In this document: positions 11,558 through 24,700 of the stretch, in pieces
Layout: each line of letters begins with the position of its first letter
Numbering within the stretch: position 1 is the first letter of the stretch
Origin: Synchiropus splendidus
Lineage: Eukaryota; Chordata; Actinopteri; Syngnathiformes; Callionymidae
Assembly: GCF_027744825.2 (NCBI RefSeq)
Contig: NC_071334.1
Span: 27,729,937 to 27,793,936, forward strand
DNA length: 64,000 nt
Direction of reading: 5' to 3'
Notes under the pieces: generated by a model
The model's database searches: none
What the model saw: only the letters and a program-made list of their open reading frames with translations
Told to the model about the DNA's origin: nothing
Program-made: the position numbers and the translations under genes

Positions 11558-12876
11558 CGCAAGCGACTGAACACACAGAGCGATACTATAAAAATAGAAA
11601 AAAAAAGATAACGTGAGGTCAGAACACTCGCACAAAACAAAAAATAAGACAGAACAGAAGCACGAGCCAGTGAGGATTAGCGCACAAAAATAGTTGACCA
11701 AAACACAAGGCCTTAGAATCCGGGCCAATGACATTCTGGCACACTGCACTGGAACAGCAGTGGCTTTATCCATGTGGAGTCAGCATGGTTGCTGATTCGT
11801 TCTAGGTGTGTGCCATTACATTAGAGATAGAGTGGGGGTAACCACAGGAAGACATGACAAAATAAAACCAAAATAAAACCCAAATATGACATCCCCTTAT
11901 ATCACTTTCATTTAAATATTTTTTGTGGCAACAAGTGATACAGTTGCATTTAGAGGTTTCAAAATAGTTTCTTTCTTCTGGTGGTTTACAGAGAAATAAG
12001 GAATAATTTCATAATAATTGGAAATTCTCACATCCAAAGACTGTTTTTGTAACAGGCTAGCTACAAGAACTGTGGTAAGTGGTCAAACACAAACATTATG
12101 GATAGATGAAAAGAGAAAATTGACCTAGGGGACATTTATGATGCACTAAATAAAAATAATGCAACACGCCACTTCAAAACATGCTTGAAGTAGGCAACAG
12201 GCGTAGAGCCTGTGACCCTTGCGCAAATGAGTGAGTCGCAGCACGCAATAATAACACACTTTCCTCCTCCCAGCTCTATTATGTCTGTAAAGGTTGGAAC
12301 AATTCACAGTCATGGCAGACACTTAAAGTCAGAACAGCAATTTCACTCTTCACAGCAGATCTGACTTTTAGGAAGAGAAATGTGAAGCTGCTGTGGAGAG
12401 CTGTCAGTGTGGCTACAGACTTGGTGTTTGAGGAGGACAGGAATAATACTTGGCGGTTGTCATGGTAGCCGCACTGTTGATGTGGAAGTAGCGAACAAAA
12501 CACATTCACGGTACAACTAAAGCTGCTGCTCTTGTTCATGATATTATACCTCTGTAATAAATATGAAATATTAGGAATCTTAATGACACAATTTAGTGGT
12601 TAGCAGTGAATTGCATGTTGAATTACCCTAATAATGTTTGGTTTTTGGCTGCTGTACTAATGGTGATAATAATAGTTAAATATTGTGGTAATAGGTGCCA
12701 AAGCTGATGTGGAAATTAAATTAAAAAAATAAAATGACCAGTGTCAGAAGCCAAAAAAAACCTGTTGTAGTAGTAACAATACATGACTGTGATGTGAGGA
12801 AATAATGAAAGGCAATGGAACTATTCGTTTACTCATATTGGCAGAGAGCAAAAAAAAAATTCATTCCTCGTGTCTA

Positions 12877-12889
12877 CCACTAGAGGGCG
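12877..12889 (+). promoter_or_regulatory. CTCF-type motif between the two genes
   Basis: The 13-mer CCACTAGAGGGCG matches the vertebrate CTCF core CCASYAGRKGGCR at every position and is followed by GGAG. It lies 3.5 kb after FATS and 2.8 kb before adam12, a sensible place for a boundary element. Binding is not shown by sequence alone. Confidence 0.5.
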
Positions 12890-15344
12890 GGAGCGTCAAA
12901 TACTTGCGTGTTCCTAACGGGTGGCTTTGGGCCTATTGAATACTGTGTCTATGCCAATAAGATAATGTAATGTATTTTTAAAGGGTAATTGTGGCTCCTT
13001 GCGGCTGCCCTCCTCAGCTGTCCCTGATAGTGTGAAGTGTGAGTGATGTGTGTGAGACAGAGCTGTGATTGTCCGGAGACACACAGCCCTCAGTGTCAGC
13101 GATGCCCTCGTGAGTCAACACTCAGTTGCTGAATCTCTGTGACCCCAGAAAGAGGGACCGAAACACTGCAAACAATATAGCAGGGTCTCTGCATGAGCAG
13201 CTCAGCATGATCCACAAGCTTCTGAACTGATGTGTTTGTTTATTACAGAGGCTCTGGGATCAGCTTCTCCAAAGGAGCAACAAGTAAACAACGGCTGGCG
13301 ACATCTACATACACTACCAAGTTCCAACGACTAGAACTTTTCTTCTCACAATAATTGTATGTTCGTGTGAAACTGAATGTTCCGTTTGCTAGAAATGATG
13401 GTTCACTCTGTGTAAAACAAACCATCTTGATGAATCCTCACATGCTGTCATGAGATGAACGAGTGACTCATTCACCTCACCACATAATTCTACGAACAAG
13501 CACCAAATCGATAAGTGTGGAATGTCACTCCATCTCACCCTTTGTGTCTGCCAATGTTTTGTCAACGGACAGTGTCAGGACGGTGAAAAGGTCAAACCAT
13601 TTTACCCAAATTTAAAAAAACGATTCATTCACTTTTACAAGCGAAAATTGTCAAACAAGGTGAGGAAATATTCTCTCAACAGATGAAGCAATGGCCTGAC
13701 TGGCAGATTAAGGTGTATCTCAACCCACTAACAAAAGAATCATCATGAGACTGACTAATAAAATGAAAACCCGTGGTTGTATGTTTTACTAATGTTTGTA
13801 TCTTAACAGCGTGTCGTCCATTTTTCCTTCACTAAATTTTTAAACTTTTTTTTTCTCTCCAATTTGTTCCCTCTGACTCACAAAGCACCTGTGTTCAGAA
13901 TACTGAATTAAAACGTGAAAATCGAAGGCTGGACTGAACGTGGTGTTTCTCTGTTCTATTATTGGAGAGAGCACTGTCGATGCAGATTTAGATTCTGTGT
14001 TTTGATGTGAGGAGGACGTGCTCACGCTCGACGAGGCTGCCCATTAATCGTGGTTGAATATTTATTAATGCTCTCATCATGGCTGCTGCGATAATTGTTC
14101 GATGTCACGTGGCACCAAGGCAAATTACACATTTATAATTGTAATGAGCATAGCATTGTGTATAATATAAATATGCAACGTGTCTTATGATGTCAGACAT
14201 GCAAGTTTCATGATAAAGTTGGTGTATCTTCTTATTCTTCCAACATGAAGATTTAAATCCATCACCTGGGCGTGGATGAACTAATATAGAAATCCAACAT
14301 GAACACAATCCTATTGTAACCAATGACAACAACACACTGTACATCCGGTTAGTGGTGTGTTATGGAAGTAGTGTGTGATACTTTTGAAAGACCCAAAAGA
14401 GAGATAGCAATAAACATAAATCATACTGGCCATATGCAGCTCCTTCAAATGTATAAATAAATACATGGAGGGAAGGAGAAGAGGAATGGGGACATGAGGG
14501 AACATCTGGCTGTATTCCAGTGAGCAACCATGCGGTGGGACAAAGTCAAATACAAAATGCTCCTCTCAAAATAGGTGCCAACACACTATTCTTCAAATAT
14601 ACAGTACGTTCCGGTTCTGTGTATTAATCTGCCGCTGCGTTGGCAAATTGAATTGGTCAAGTCAAATGTATCATGAAAGAGAAAGTGGGCGGAATTTGAA
14701 CACTTCGATTCCAAAATAAAATACTGCAATCCGTATTAGTGATGCAAACAGTATAAACAATTATTATTGCGTGTGCAGTTAAATGAGCTCTCTGGGAAGT
14801 TCGTCTAACCAACACTACAACCGCCACAGTCATGAGGATCTGTATTGCTTAGTTGTGGTGAATGAGCTGAGCCAACAGACAACACTGTCCATGCTCCTGC
14901 TCTGACTGAAAGGCCGCAAGTGGTGAGGGATACAACACCGCAGATGCAGGAAGGAAGATGGAGGAGGATTCTGGGGTGAAAGACGCCTTGCCCCTAGATG
15001 GCTCCTGCCCCATGACCCAACATTGGCTAAGAGGTCTTGGATATGTTGAATAAAATGTCTGTCAAGTCTGCTGCGTTATAATTGTATACCATTACTTGAC
15101 ATAAGAAATGAAACAAAAGATGCATTGTTACTTGGATGCATTATTGCGAGCTCTGACTGTGTGATGACGCTGCTCCGTAAATACTGTCTTATCATGAAAG
15201 TTTGTGCAGGAAGTAGATTCTACAGCTGCCGCTCGTGATTGAAAAAGACGGACTTTAGGACCTAGTGGCACACCACGTTGAAGCACATGGTCGTCAGTCA
15301 GAAGACAACAGTTCCTTCAGTAATAGTCCAGAATCACAGTCACA

Positions 15345-15657
15345 CTTGATCGGGTGACACTTTCCGGACCGTCGGATGCGTGTTTTCGCTGCGTCTGCAC
15401 CCGCTTTCACTCTCATCCCCTTGTATATTCTCACTTTTTATTTATTCATCCGTCTTTCACGCGGACACCGATCTTTGAATGGGGAGCGGAGTCAGCTGTC
15501 GTCGGGGTTTCCGAAAAACCGGGCGCGCACACTTGATCATATTTCAGGGAGTCGTTTTGTGTGTGTAGTGTCCCCCCCCCCCGGCCACACACACACATCA
15601 GCTGTTGCTGGACTGTGTTTGTATGATGGTGGAGCTGCTGTGAAGCACTCGGGCATC
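15345..15657 (+). promoter_or_regulatory. adam12: CpG-rich adam12 promoter / 5' UTR region
   Basis: CpG dinucleotides become frequent from about 15350 to 15560 in an otherwise CpG-poor window, just before the signal-peptide ATG. This is typical of a CpG-associated vertebrate promoter and first exon. No clear TATA box is placed relative to a start site, so the transcription start is unknown. Confidence 0.55.
15623..15643 (+). other. Short upstream ORF in the adam12 leader
   Basis: Two consecutive ATG codons open a six-residue frame, MMVELL, ending at TGA 15 bases before the adam12 ATG and in a different frame. If transcription starts upstream of it, this uORF could reduce initiation at the main start. 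Confidence 0.45.
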
Positions 15658-15763
15658 ATGAACCCTGGCAGCAGGAGTGTGAAGTTGACTATCGTGACAG
15701 CGCTTCAGGCTTTGTGGGTCTCGACGTGCGTGTGTGACGATGTCCAGTCCACATCTTCAGCAG
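15658..15763 (+). CDS. adam12: adam12 exon 1, signal peptide
   Basis: It encodes MNPGSRSVKLTIVTALQALW then VSTCVCDDVQSTSSA and ends with a consensus donor, g|gtaaga, leaving one base of a Gly codon. A basic n-region, hydrophobic core and small-residue cleavage region before DDVQ make a standard signal peptide. An in-frame ATG exists 94 codons upstream (15376), but using it would bury the signal peptide, so I prefer 15658. Confidence 0.8.
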
Positions 15764-18700
15764 GTAAGAGCATCCTCTTTGTTTACCGAAAACTTCACTT
15801 TCTGCGCCTTCATTATTCATGTAGTCGTCGGAGTAGCGTGTAATTTTAAGGTTCAGCATTTTGCTTGCAAATCTGCAGAGAGACAAAGATGAATTATTGA
15901 TGCTGCTACAACTCAGGTTGTAACTACGGTCGCTCGCATCAGTCAAAGCTGTGAGCCAAAATGAGTCACTTACAGTCACGTTGAGTGACTAGCTGAATTA
16001 TTTTATACCAACTAACAAAACGATTAAAATCATTCTATGAAATTATTGTGCTGGTTCGAAATGAAATTATTGTGCTGGTTTGAAATGAAATTATTAGTAA
16101 AAATGTAACCTCATTTTATATTTCAAGTGATGATTAGATTTTTTTTTTAGCTGTAGCTGACATAGCTTTTTGCTACATAGAAGCGATGCTAGCCGGCTAC
16201 TTTTCAGAGGCCAACTAAAAAGTATTTTGCTGCCGACCACCGATACGGATCGGAGTGCCAATCACCACCGATCACCGATACCGATCACATGGAATGACTG
16301 TGAATTTGTAATCAAAATGATAAGATCTGTGTACATGATGTGAAAAAAATGAACTATTAAATAATTTTAATTTAGACACGTCTTCATATACCTCTTCAAG
16401 GAAGTAAAAAACAAAAAAAAAAATAGAAAAGCCTTGCAGAATGCAGCAACAATTCTGTCAAAAGACAAACTGAAAAACATTGAATTCGACATGAGATGTT
16501 GCAGTTTAGCGAATCTCAAGAGACTTTGCTATGTCCGTGAAATATTTACCTATTGGCCGCTTGTAGCAGGACTCTGAAAGTTTCAGATTCAGGTGGCTAA
16601 TGAATGCTGCAGTCGTCGAAACGTAGACGGATTCAGTCATTTGCATCTCTGCGTAAACGATATTCACAGATCATGCTGATATCGGCTGATCAGGATCAGT
16701 GGCTGATCAGAGCACCCTACTCAGAAGTGGGTCAATCTGCTTTGTTAAAAAACTTCAGCTACTAAAGTTGACTGTGTATAATATATACAAATCCACTTAT
16801 ATTTCGTATTATAATGTATTGTTCACAGTGGAATAGGGTTGCAATGACGCGTCGTCATAGTCGGCTATAGTCAACTTATCAATTTGTTGCCAGAACCATT
16901 GGGACAACAAACAATTCAAGCCACATCTGAGCAATCACGATGTTGAGTTTCACCACAGCACTTAACACTGTATACAATTGTTTACTAACACTCCAATTGT
17001 GTGAATATTAAGTATTCTACTTTGGTCTTTGTCCATTCTTTTTAAATGTTTGTAATGAAATTGGTCTGGTTGGTTTATATTTGCGACAAAAGAATTGCGA
17101 TTTTGCTTGTTTATCATTGGTAATATTCACCATAAAACAACTGAATACATTCAAATACGAATTTATGAATAGGTAGTGTAAGCATGGTCAACTGTCACAA
17201 CTGAGGAATCTTTCATTTTGATGATATAAATTCACCTTGCTTCTTCATAGCTGTTACTTAAAAGTCTGTCTGCTCAATGTTAAGGCTTTAAATTGACATA
17301 ACTGCATCATCGGTAAAACATTTAAACGGTCTGGATTCTGCACTGCCTGGTAGGCCATGTTAATCCCATCCAAGAGCAAGTGCTGTCATGGCTTGGTAAT
17401 AATATTTCCATCTCAATGCCAGTATTGACACCGGCTCTGCATCCTGGGAATTAATTACCAGCCAGGGCAAGTCACTGTCTCTGGGACTGAAGCTTGTGGA
17501 GGTTGTTCATTTATTCATCAACAGTTCATCGTCATAAGAGGAGGAGGTTTCCTTGATGTGTCCTCCCAATGGGTTCACACTCTCGTCAAAAGTCATCGGT
17601 TCACAGATGAAACCCGCAGCGAGTCTCTGTGTTGGAGGGATTATTTACCTTCCTGGGGAATATTTGGATCAACGGGGACAAATAAAGAGAGGCTGCAAAA
17701 TCCCTTAAACCTGTCAAGTGTTGTGTTATTGTGACCTTTTGAACCGAGATGCTGTTCAAAATGTTATCTATTTCATTTGGGGAAAATTGTGAAAAAAAGA
17801 CTGTAAAGTAGTCTAACGCCTGCTTCTCTTTTGTCACGTTTGTTGAAATAGTGGAGCAGCTCTTTTCCTCACTGTAGGATTCTTCCTAGGAGGCTCAAGA
17901 GAGATTGCTCATTGGGTCATGGTCAGTGGTGAAAAGCCCTTGCTAGAGATAAAATCCTTCCTAGAGGAGTTCACTGTTAAATGTGTCCATACTTAATGCT
18001 TTGGGTTGCAATGCTCCCAGAGCCAATGCCATTTCTCCTTTACTCGGAAAACGGAGCAATGATGTCACGACTAATCGATGCATGAAGCCGTCAACAGCAA
18101 ATTTTAGAGTTGTATATTTTGACTAGTCGTTGACTGAGGGAAGGACGAAATATGAGACAGATTGACATCTTCATGAAGACTCTGTATTGCTCTGGAGTTG
18201 AGAACAAGTGGTGGAAATGGGTTTTCTCTGCAGGGAGCCTGGAGAGGGTGGGGGGAGGAGCTTAGTCATCTTGAAGAGACTCAGGGTGGAACCTCTGCCC
18301 TTAGTATTGAGATAAATAAATATGGGTTAATTCAAGGGAAATTGGGATTTTGTCTTTTTTTATCAAATTGAAAAAAAGCCATATAATATACCTGAAGCAA
18401 AAATCTGAATTATACTATATTAATATCATACAATCTATGCAGTTTAATTTCAAATCATATCAAAGGGCAGAGGTACTTATTACAAGAAAAAGACTTAAAA
18501 CCTCCATGAAACAGAACAAATAAGTTTATCATTATCAATGTAAATACATATAAATTTGCATGTGTACTTCTCAAAAAACCTCTCTGAGAATGGTCAGTCA
18601 GATGGATGAGCATGTGCTCCAGCTCTGTTTATGCCTGCTTGTTCTTGTAAGAACTGGGAGTGAATGAGAAGAATGCGCTGCAGCAGTTCTCCAGGTCCGA

Positions 18701-21700
18701 GCAATAAGTGGGAATCATTAGTGCCTTCTTTCACGAGCTTGGCGCTTCGTCTCCGGCTGTCAGGAATCCAAGGCTGTTGAGGTGAAGATTGAGTGCTGCG
18801 GCCCCATGCAAAGTCATGTTTGCATACATATTTCATGACAGAGTTCCTTGACTTTTATCACCAATCTCCTCCCCACCACCACCACGCCCCCACTCCCGCG
18901 TGTGTTGAGTATGTTTCTGTCCTTGCCAGGACTCATTTGCGAACAATTTCCTCTAATGGTTGACACGTTTAGTGTCAGTCGGTATTTTACTAGCCAGCTG
19001 CTTCGGGCGACAGTGTGCAGTGTGCTCAGACAAATGAAAGTTGAGCTGGGAATGTATTTTGGTACTTGGTGAAGGATTCCTATCGCAGAGGAATGGAACC
19101 GTCACCCATGCTATGTCAGGAGAGCGTCTTCTCCCGGTGAGGTTAGATTCGGATTTTCCAGATGAGATGTATTTCAAGGAAGCTTGTCAGATGTGATTTT
19201 AACTGTTTGGGTAGGAGGAACGGCTGCTCTCCCACTTCAGGGATTCTGCATTAAGATAGCAGTCATTTCTTTAATGCTGAATTGGACTCGTATGAACCCT
19301 CCAACACACTCCCCTCCAGAAACCTGATGCTGGCTCTGGATATTCTCCCTGGACGTTCACACCCTGACAAGTCAGAGTTGAGGTCAGTGTGCTTCTCCCC
19401 GAGTGTCTTCGGTGGGCTGAAACGCTTCCATACATACTTCCCCCAAAATCTGTCATTTTCACATCATCATGGTCCACGTTTTGACTTATAGTGTGCTCGA
19501 TGAGACTTATTTTTGGAGCACAAGCTTTGCTTTGAAACAAAAAAAAACTTTAATACTGCATTGATTATTGCAAACATATTATATTGAGCTTGTGACCAAT
19601 ACACATCACAAGTGGTCCAATCCCTTCCCTATATAATTGTATATGTGTATTCAAGTTCACGGCAAATCTGTTCATGTGTCTTCAGGGAAACAAGTGAGGT
19701 CTCATGACAAGTACAGGACCTTGATCTTCACAGTGGAAAATATTGCTATTGCGGTTTTCTTCATGGTTCTAACTTGAGCCACTGCATCTTAGCTGTGAAC
19801 ACCCTGAAGCATCACATGATTTTTGACATGTTCTTGAAATAAAACTGTCTTTAGATGTGCCATTAGCTGGTTCTTAAAGCCTCACTACGTCGTTTTTGGC
19901 CCAGCTACTGGTGTCCCGCCCCCATAGTCATGTGCATTTGCTTAGGAACGATCTGACAACTTACAGTGAAAAAATGTCATCACCAGTGGTAATATACGCA
20001 GTGCAATGAAGCATATACCTGAAAAGCAAACCCTTTTCTTGTTTTTTTCAATCGATTTACATCTGGACTTGAACTCTATCAAGTGAAAAGCTGAGGTGGT
20101 TGAAAGAAGACTTTCAACATAGGAGGAAAGAAGCACACACACTACCTGGATGGAGTTACCAGTGCATGGGTACATGCAGATCCCTATATAAGCCCAACGC
20201 TAGCATGAATCCACTCTTTTTAAAACTTAGCAATGGAGATAAGATCCAGCTGGCTGAACAGTTTGAGGGCACCACATATACTCTGAGAACTTTAGTTACA
20301 TCCAGGTAACTATTCACTGCTTCTATTTCACACATGCATCACCCGCTAACGGACTTGGCTATTCATATTCATAAACTAGCCAAAGGGCTTAAGGATGAGC
20401 TACCTCCTAGCCAGGACACAGAAGCTTTGCTCCGTTGCCGAAACAAAAACCCACCCCACTTGACCTCACTATGCTGTAGAGAAGATATTGCATTCGGTGA
20501 CAGACAGCAACAAATCGGCCATGTCAATCCGCTTTACAATGCGGTGGAAGACGCTATGCCTCTAGTCGAGTGTGCCCTCAACTCCTGACCTACTTCCTCA
20601 TACAATTTGCAAACACCACTACAAATCCAATGAGAGAAATTGGGGATGTCTTACCACCCCTTTTTTGCAGATTGAGTACTGACATTTGAGTACTTTCCGG
20701 TGCCGAGTACCGCTAGGGGTAATAACTTATAACATCCATTGAAATGTTCTTTTTCAGTAGGTTCCCTGAACAAATGTGACACCACTGCTCCAGATTTAAC
20801 TTTTAACATTTCAAGTTTATGCATTATGCATGCCTTCCATTAATACCTGTGAACACTGCGCTGAGTCTGCGGAATATAGTGAGGGAACACTGCGTTGGGT
20901 GCTATCATTCATGAGTATTTGATGAGTACACGTACAGCGAAATAGGCTAGTACCCTGATGCTGGTATCGGGACCCCATAACAGCCAACTGGTCTTCCAAA
21001 AACTGGCTGCAGATCTGATGTAGCAAGCCAATGCCTGCACAGGGCAAACCCTCTGCCACTACCTGGCCTCGTCATTCTGATGTAGCGGTGGATAAAAGGC
21101 GAAAAGAAGGATTAATACACAATCTGACGTCCTCCTCCCCACCACGAGGCAGGTAGGATCAATGGAGAGGGCAGAGTGAATCACTTACAGTCCAGTGGAC
21201 GTCACCATTTAAGTAATCTGAGACCAATAGTAGACATCTGTCCTCGCCCCTGTATGAGTGCAACTCCAAAACCTACCCCTTGCTGGAACAGAATGTATCC
21301 ATTCAGGAAGTGATCTTATGTACTCAACAGCAAAAGTAATCCTCGAGTAATCAGGAATTGAATTTTAAATTTCCATAATCCACGTGCTGTGCTTTCAATG
21401 TGGCACAACACACTGACGCGAGCCACGCAACAGCTGAAGAAGGATGGCGCAGGCGAGACACTGCTGAAGAAGCGTGTCAAGACAGAAACTGTCCAAAGCA
21501 TGAGACCATTTCCACCTGGAGGTGAAGACATGGTGACTGTGTTCTGTGCAACAACACCTCCATCCACAGTTCCTACACAAGGCTGTCATGAGGCAGCTGA
21601 GCTGACAAATAGCATTCTAAATATGATTATCATGCCCACTTTCAATCACTGCATCTTCAGTATTAATTTTAATTTCATTTTAATAAATTCACTTTTTGTC

Positions 21701-24700
21701 TTACAAAATAAATGTATCTTAAAGAGGAAACCACTTGGCCATTCACAAATAAGTGGAATGTCATGTTTTTTATGTGTTTTTGTTTTTCCTTTTTTATACA
21801 ACTACTCAATCAATAGAAACAAGATTTGGTGGAATACTCGATTACTGTGTTACTGGGTAGCAGCAGCCCTAACTACATGTGATCACTGAGGCCCTTGTGG
21901 ACTAGCACATCCAGAGCCCAGCTGAGCTTTTGTTTTATTGATATTTCATGTCTTCACTGAACTGCTTTCTTAGATGTGGACCTACCATGGGGTTTGTTTG
22001 ACTTCTGTGATACATATTCCAAACTAGCCGGCATAAATTGTGGGTTTGGGCTCATGAATTATGCAGAATCACCATAATCATGCGCTGTTAAGCGACTCTC
22101 GCCCTGCTGCCCTGATTCTAGATATTATTCATCTCCTGCTGACCTCAACTTTTCTCCTTTATTTTGCTCTGCTTAAGCATTTTTATGTTCTGATAGCCGG
22201 AGCCCTGTGCTTCTGATATCAGAGGGGGGTTCCATTTGGCTGCTAAAGAAATCTCTCATTGTTAGCAATTGCAGGCTTTATACCAAGCAAGTCCAGACAT
22301 GGTTTTGACCTCTGTCGCTGAGGCAGACAGGCTTCACACCATGCAGCGAGCGCAAGCGTCCTATCCACGGGCGGCCATAACAGTGTCACCAACCAGTGGC
22401 GCAATTACGCCGCGTTTGTGAACATTAACGTCCTGCTGAGAATGGCGCGCTATTTTGCTGCAGGACAATTTATTTCACTTCCACTAATTTTATGCCGACA
22501 TCCCGTTTGTAAATGAGGGGTGGTGATCTTAGGTCTGGCTAGGGGGCTCCATTAGGACCGTAAATATGCTTGGAGACAATTTGACAATAAATGGAACCAT
22601 TATCAAACGTAATTGGCTCCCATTTTAAAGTTGACTCCTATTCCAAACGTGTCACTCAAAGGTCGCCACTTTATTCGGTCAATCCCTCCAGGGGTGTTGA
22701 CATAATGTCGCCGTAGTGGGTCACATGTTTATTGTGGAGCCAAGCCAAGATTCACAGGCACTTTTCACCTTTGCTCTCTAATCCCTGTGGACCTTGAACA
22801 GTGGCTCGAATAACAAATTGCGCCGCAAGGTGAAGATTTGAGTTTGAGTTTAGCAATCTGCAAGAAAGGATAGCACATTAACTTACACGGATCGACAGAC
22901 GCAGTTGATCAACAGTCTTGTGAAATAAACTCTTCAGAGGTGGACTGATGAATAAACTGGACTTGAGAAAAGGATTCTAGAAAAGCCTTTTATTTAGCAA
23001 CAGTCAATGTTGTCAGTTTAATAGGCAAGATTTTCAGAGTGCTGCCACACAAAGAGCACCACTGTGTGCTGACATTTCTGTTTTTTCTAACCACAAGGAT
23101 GTATTCCTTCCCAAGGTTAAGAATAAAAACCTTTTGATGTTTTCAGATCTTTCCAAAAAACATGAACACAACAGTTTTGGATGTGGTGCATAGGGTCTTG
23201 AGTGCCGGAGAGGAATTATTGAAAGGAACTGGACATTGCTGAAACTGTTGATTTAAAATAATTGGTTAAAGCCACTTTGTTGCATGGGTTTTGTTGTTTA
23301 TTAGTAGCCGGAGTATCCTTAATTCGTCTTTCCTATCCTTTTTAACAGTGACAGTGCCTCTGCCATGCCTGTCAATCATTCTTAATGATATAGACACAAA
23401 CATTCCTTCCTTTTTGCTGATGTCACAAGCAACTTTTTGGCTCTCAAACTTTCCTGGCTTTGTCCCAAGTTGCTGTGATTAAAGACATCCGAGGTAACTG
23501 GATGAAAATGCAGTTCATGAGATCATTTTTGCTGCATTTGCTTGGACATGCTGTCCTTTTTAGCTTGCTGTTTTTGGAGTCTCAGCCTTGAAAAATGACA
23601 ATGTAAACCCATCACTTTGTTCTAATAGGTTCCTTGTGTTGTCTTTGGAAAAGCATGTTTCCAATTTGAGTTTGTGTTGTTACTGACAATGTTTTGTGGT
23701 GGAATCACATCTGCCTCTGTTTACTTATTTATTTATTTTTGCTGCCTTCAGTAGAATTGGCATGTGAAAAGGTGTCCTTCAAGCTCAGAAGATGCACCTT
23801 CATTTGCTAGTTTCATTTTTGAAATGAAGAGAAGAAATGACTTTTATTAAAAAAAACCTGATAACCAAAACTGATAAAAACTGTTGACTCTTGGAATATG
23901 TTAAATCACTTAGAAACGTGATGAAGTAGTGGTTGGCACTGCAGTCTGCAGTATCCAGGGCTGCAACCAGTGACCATTTCAGTAGTCCAGTCGTCGCCAA
24001 CGGTTTTAGCTATTCATCGACTAGCCAGCATGTGATGTGTACTCACATGCTGACACTTCTGATTATAGTCTTGTAAATAGATGTATATGTGTTGTGTTTG
24101 GCGAATGCTGCATCCAAGTCCTTGATGTGACCATTGTGACACTTTCCCATACTTTCAGTGCTGGAGCTTCGTACTGTAGACTGTGTTAACTCATGCATGT
24201 GTCCACGACTAATGTAAAAGTTGATCATAGTCAACTATGTCGACTAGTTGTTGCAGCCTTACTTCTACCTCTTTTCTGTTTCAAGCCGATGAACAGCCGA
24301 ACACAACGTCTAGTACACAACCTCTACCCCCCATTGCTGGAGGTAATAAATGTTAATCCATCATATGAGGACGTGCATATTTGTTTTGATATTTTTTGGT
24401 CCAGCTGTGCATTAGTTAGATACCTCTGTTTTATTTTCTTCTCCATAGTTACAGGGTCAGAATTTGAGATGAGACCCTTTGTTTCCCACTAGCCCAAATC
24501 CTCTTCTGTTGAATGGAAATAATTAAGAGTGGTGAAATAAAAAGTTTGATTCTGTCTCCGAATTTTCCTCCTGTAAGGTGAAGCTACACTCAGAACAAAA
24601 CCAGCTTTTTTGCAAGACATGTTGCTATTAAAGTAAAATTTATCACCTCATCAATAATCCCTCCTGATCACATTTCAGTGACCAAGATTTCCAACCACAC

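Larger units (their letters stand above)
9640..15340. other. Intergenic region between FATS-like gene and adam12
   Basis: About 5.7 kb with no recognisable exon. It contains an 811-bp hAT-like element (10739-11549) and a strong CTCF-type motif (12877-12889). A GC-richer patch lies around 13.0-13.2 kb. Numerous minus-strand frames of 60-90 codons here show no domain. Confidence 0.6.

Noticed and set aside
15376..15657. In-frame N-terminal extension of adam12 from an upstream ATG
   Set aside because: It would place 94 residues before a good signal peptide; the region is the CpG-rich leader and includes C-runs and other low-complexity DNA.
20100..20588. Two adjacent + strand frames (69 and 84 codons)
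   Set aside because: No similarity recognised and no splice consensus linking them.
21389..21889. 166-codon + strand open frame
   Set aside because: No domain, no splice context beyond chance, and the second half is hydrophobic AT-rich translation typical of non-coding DNA.
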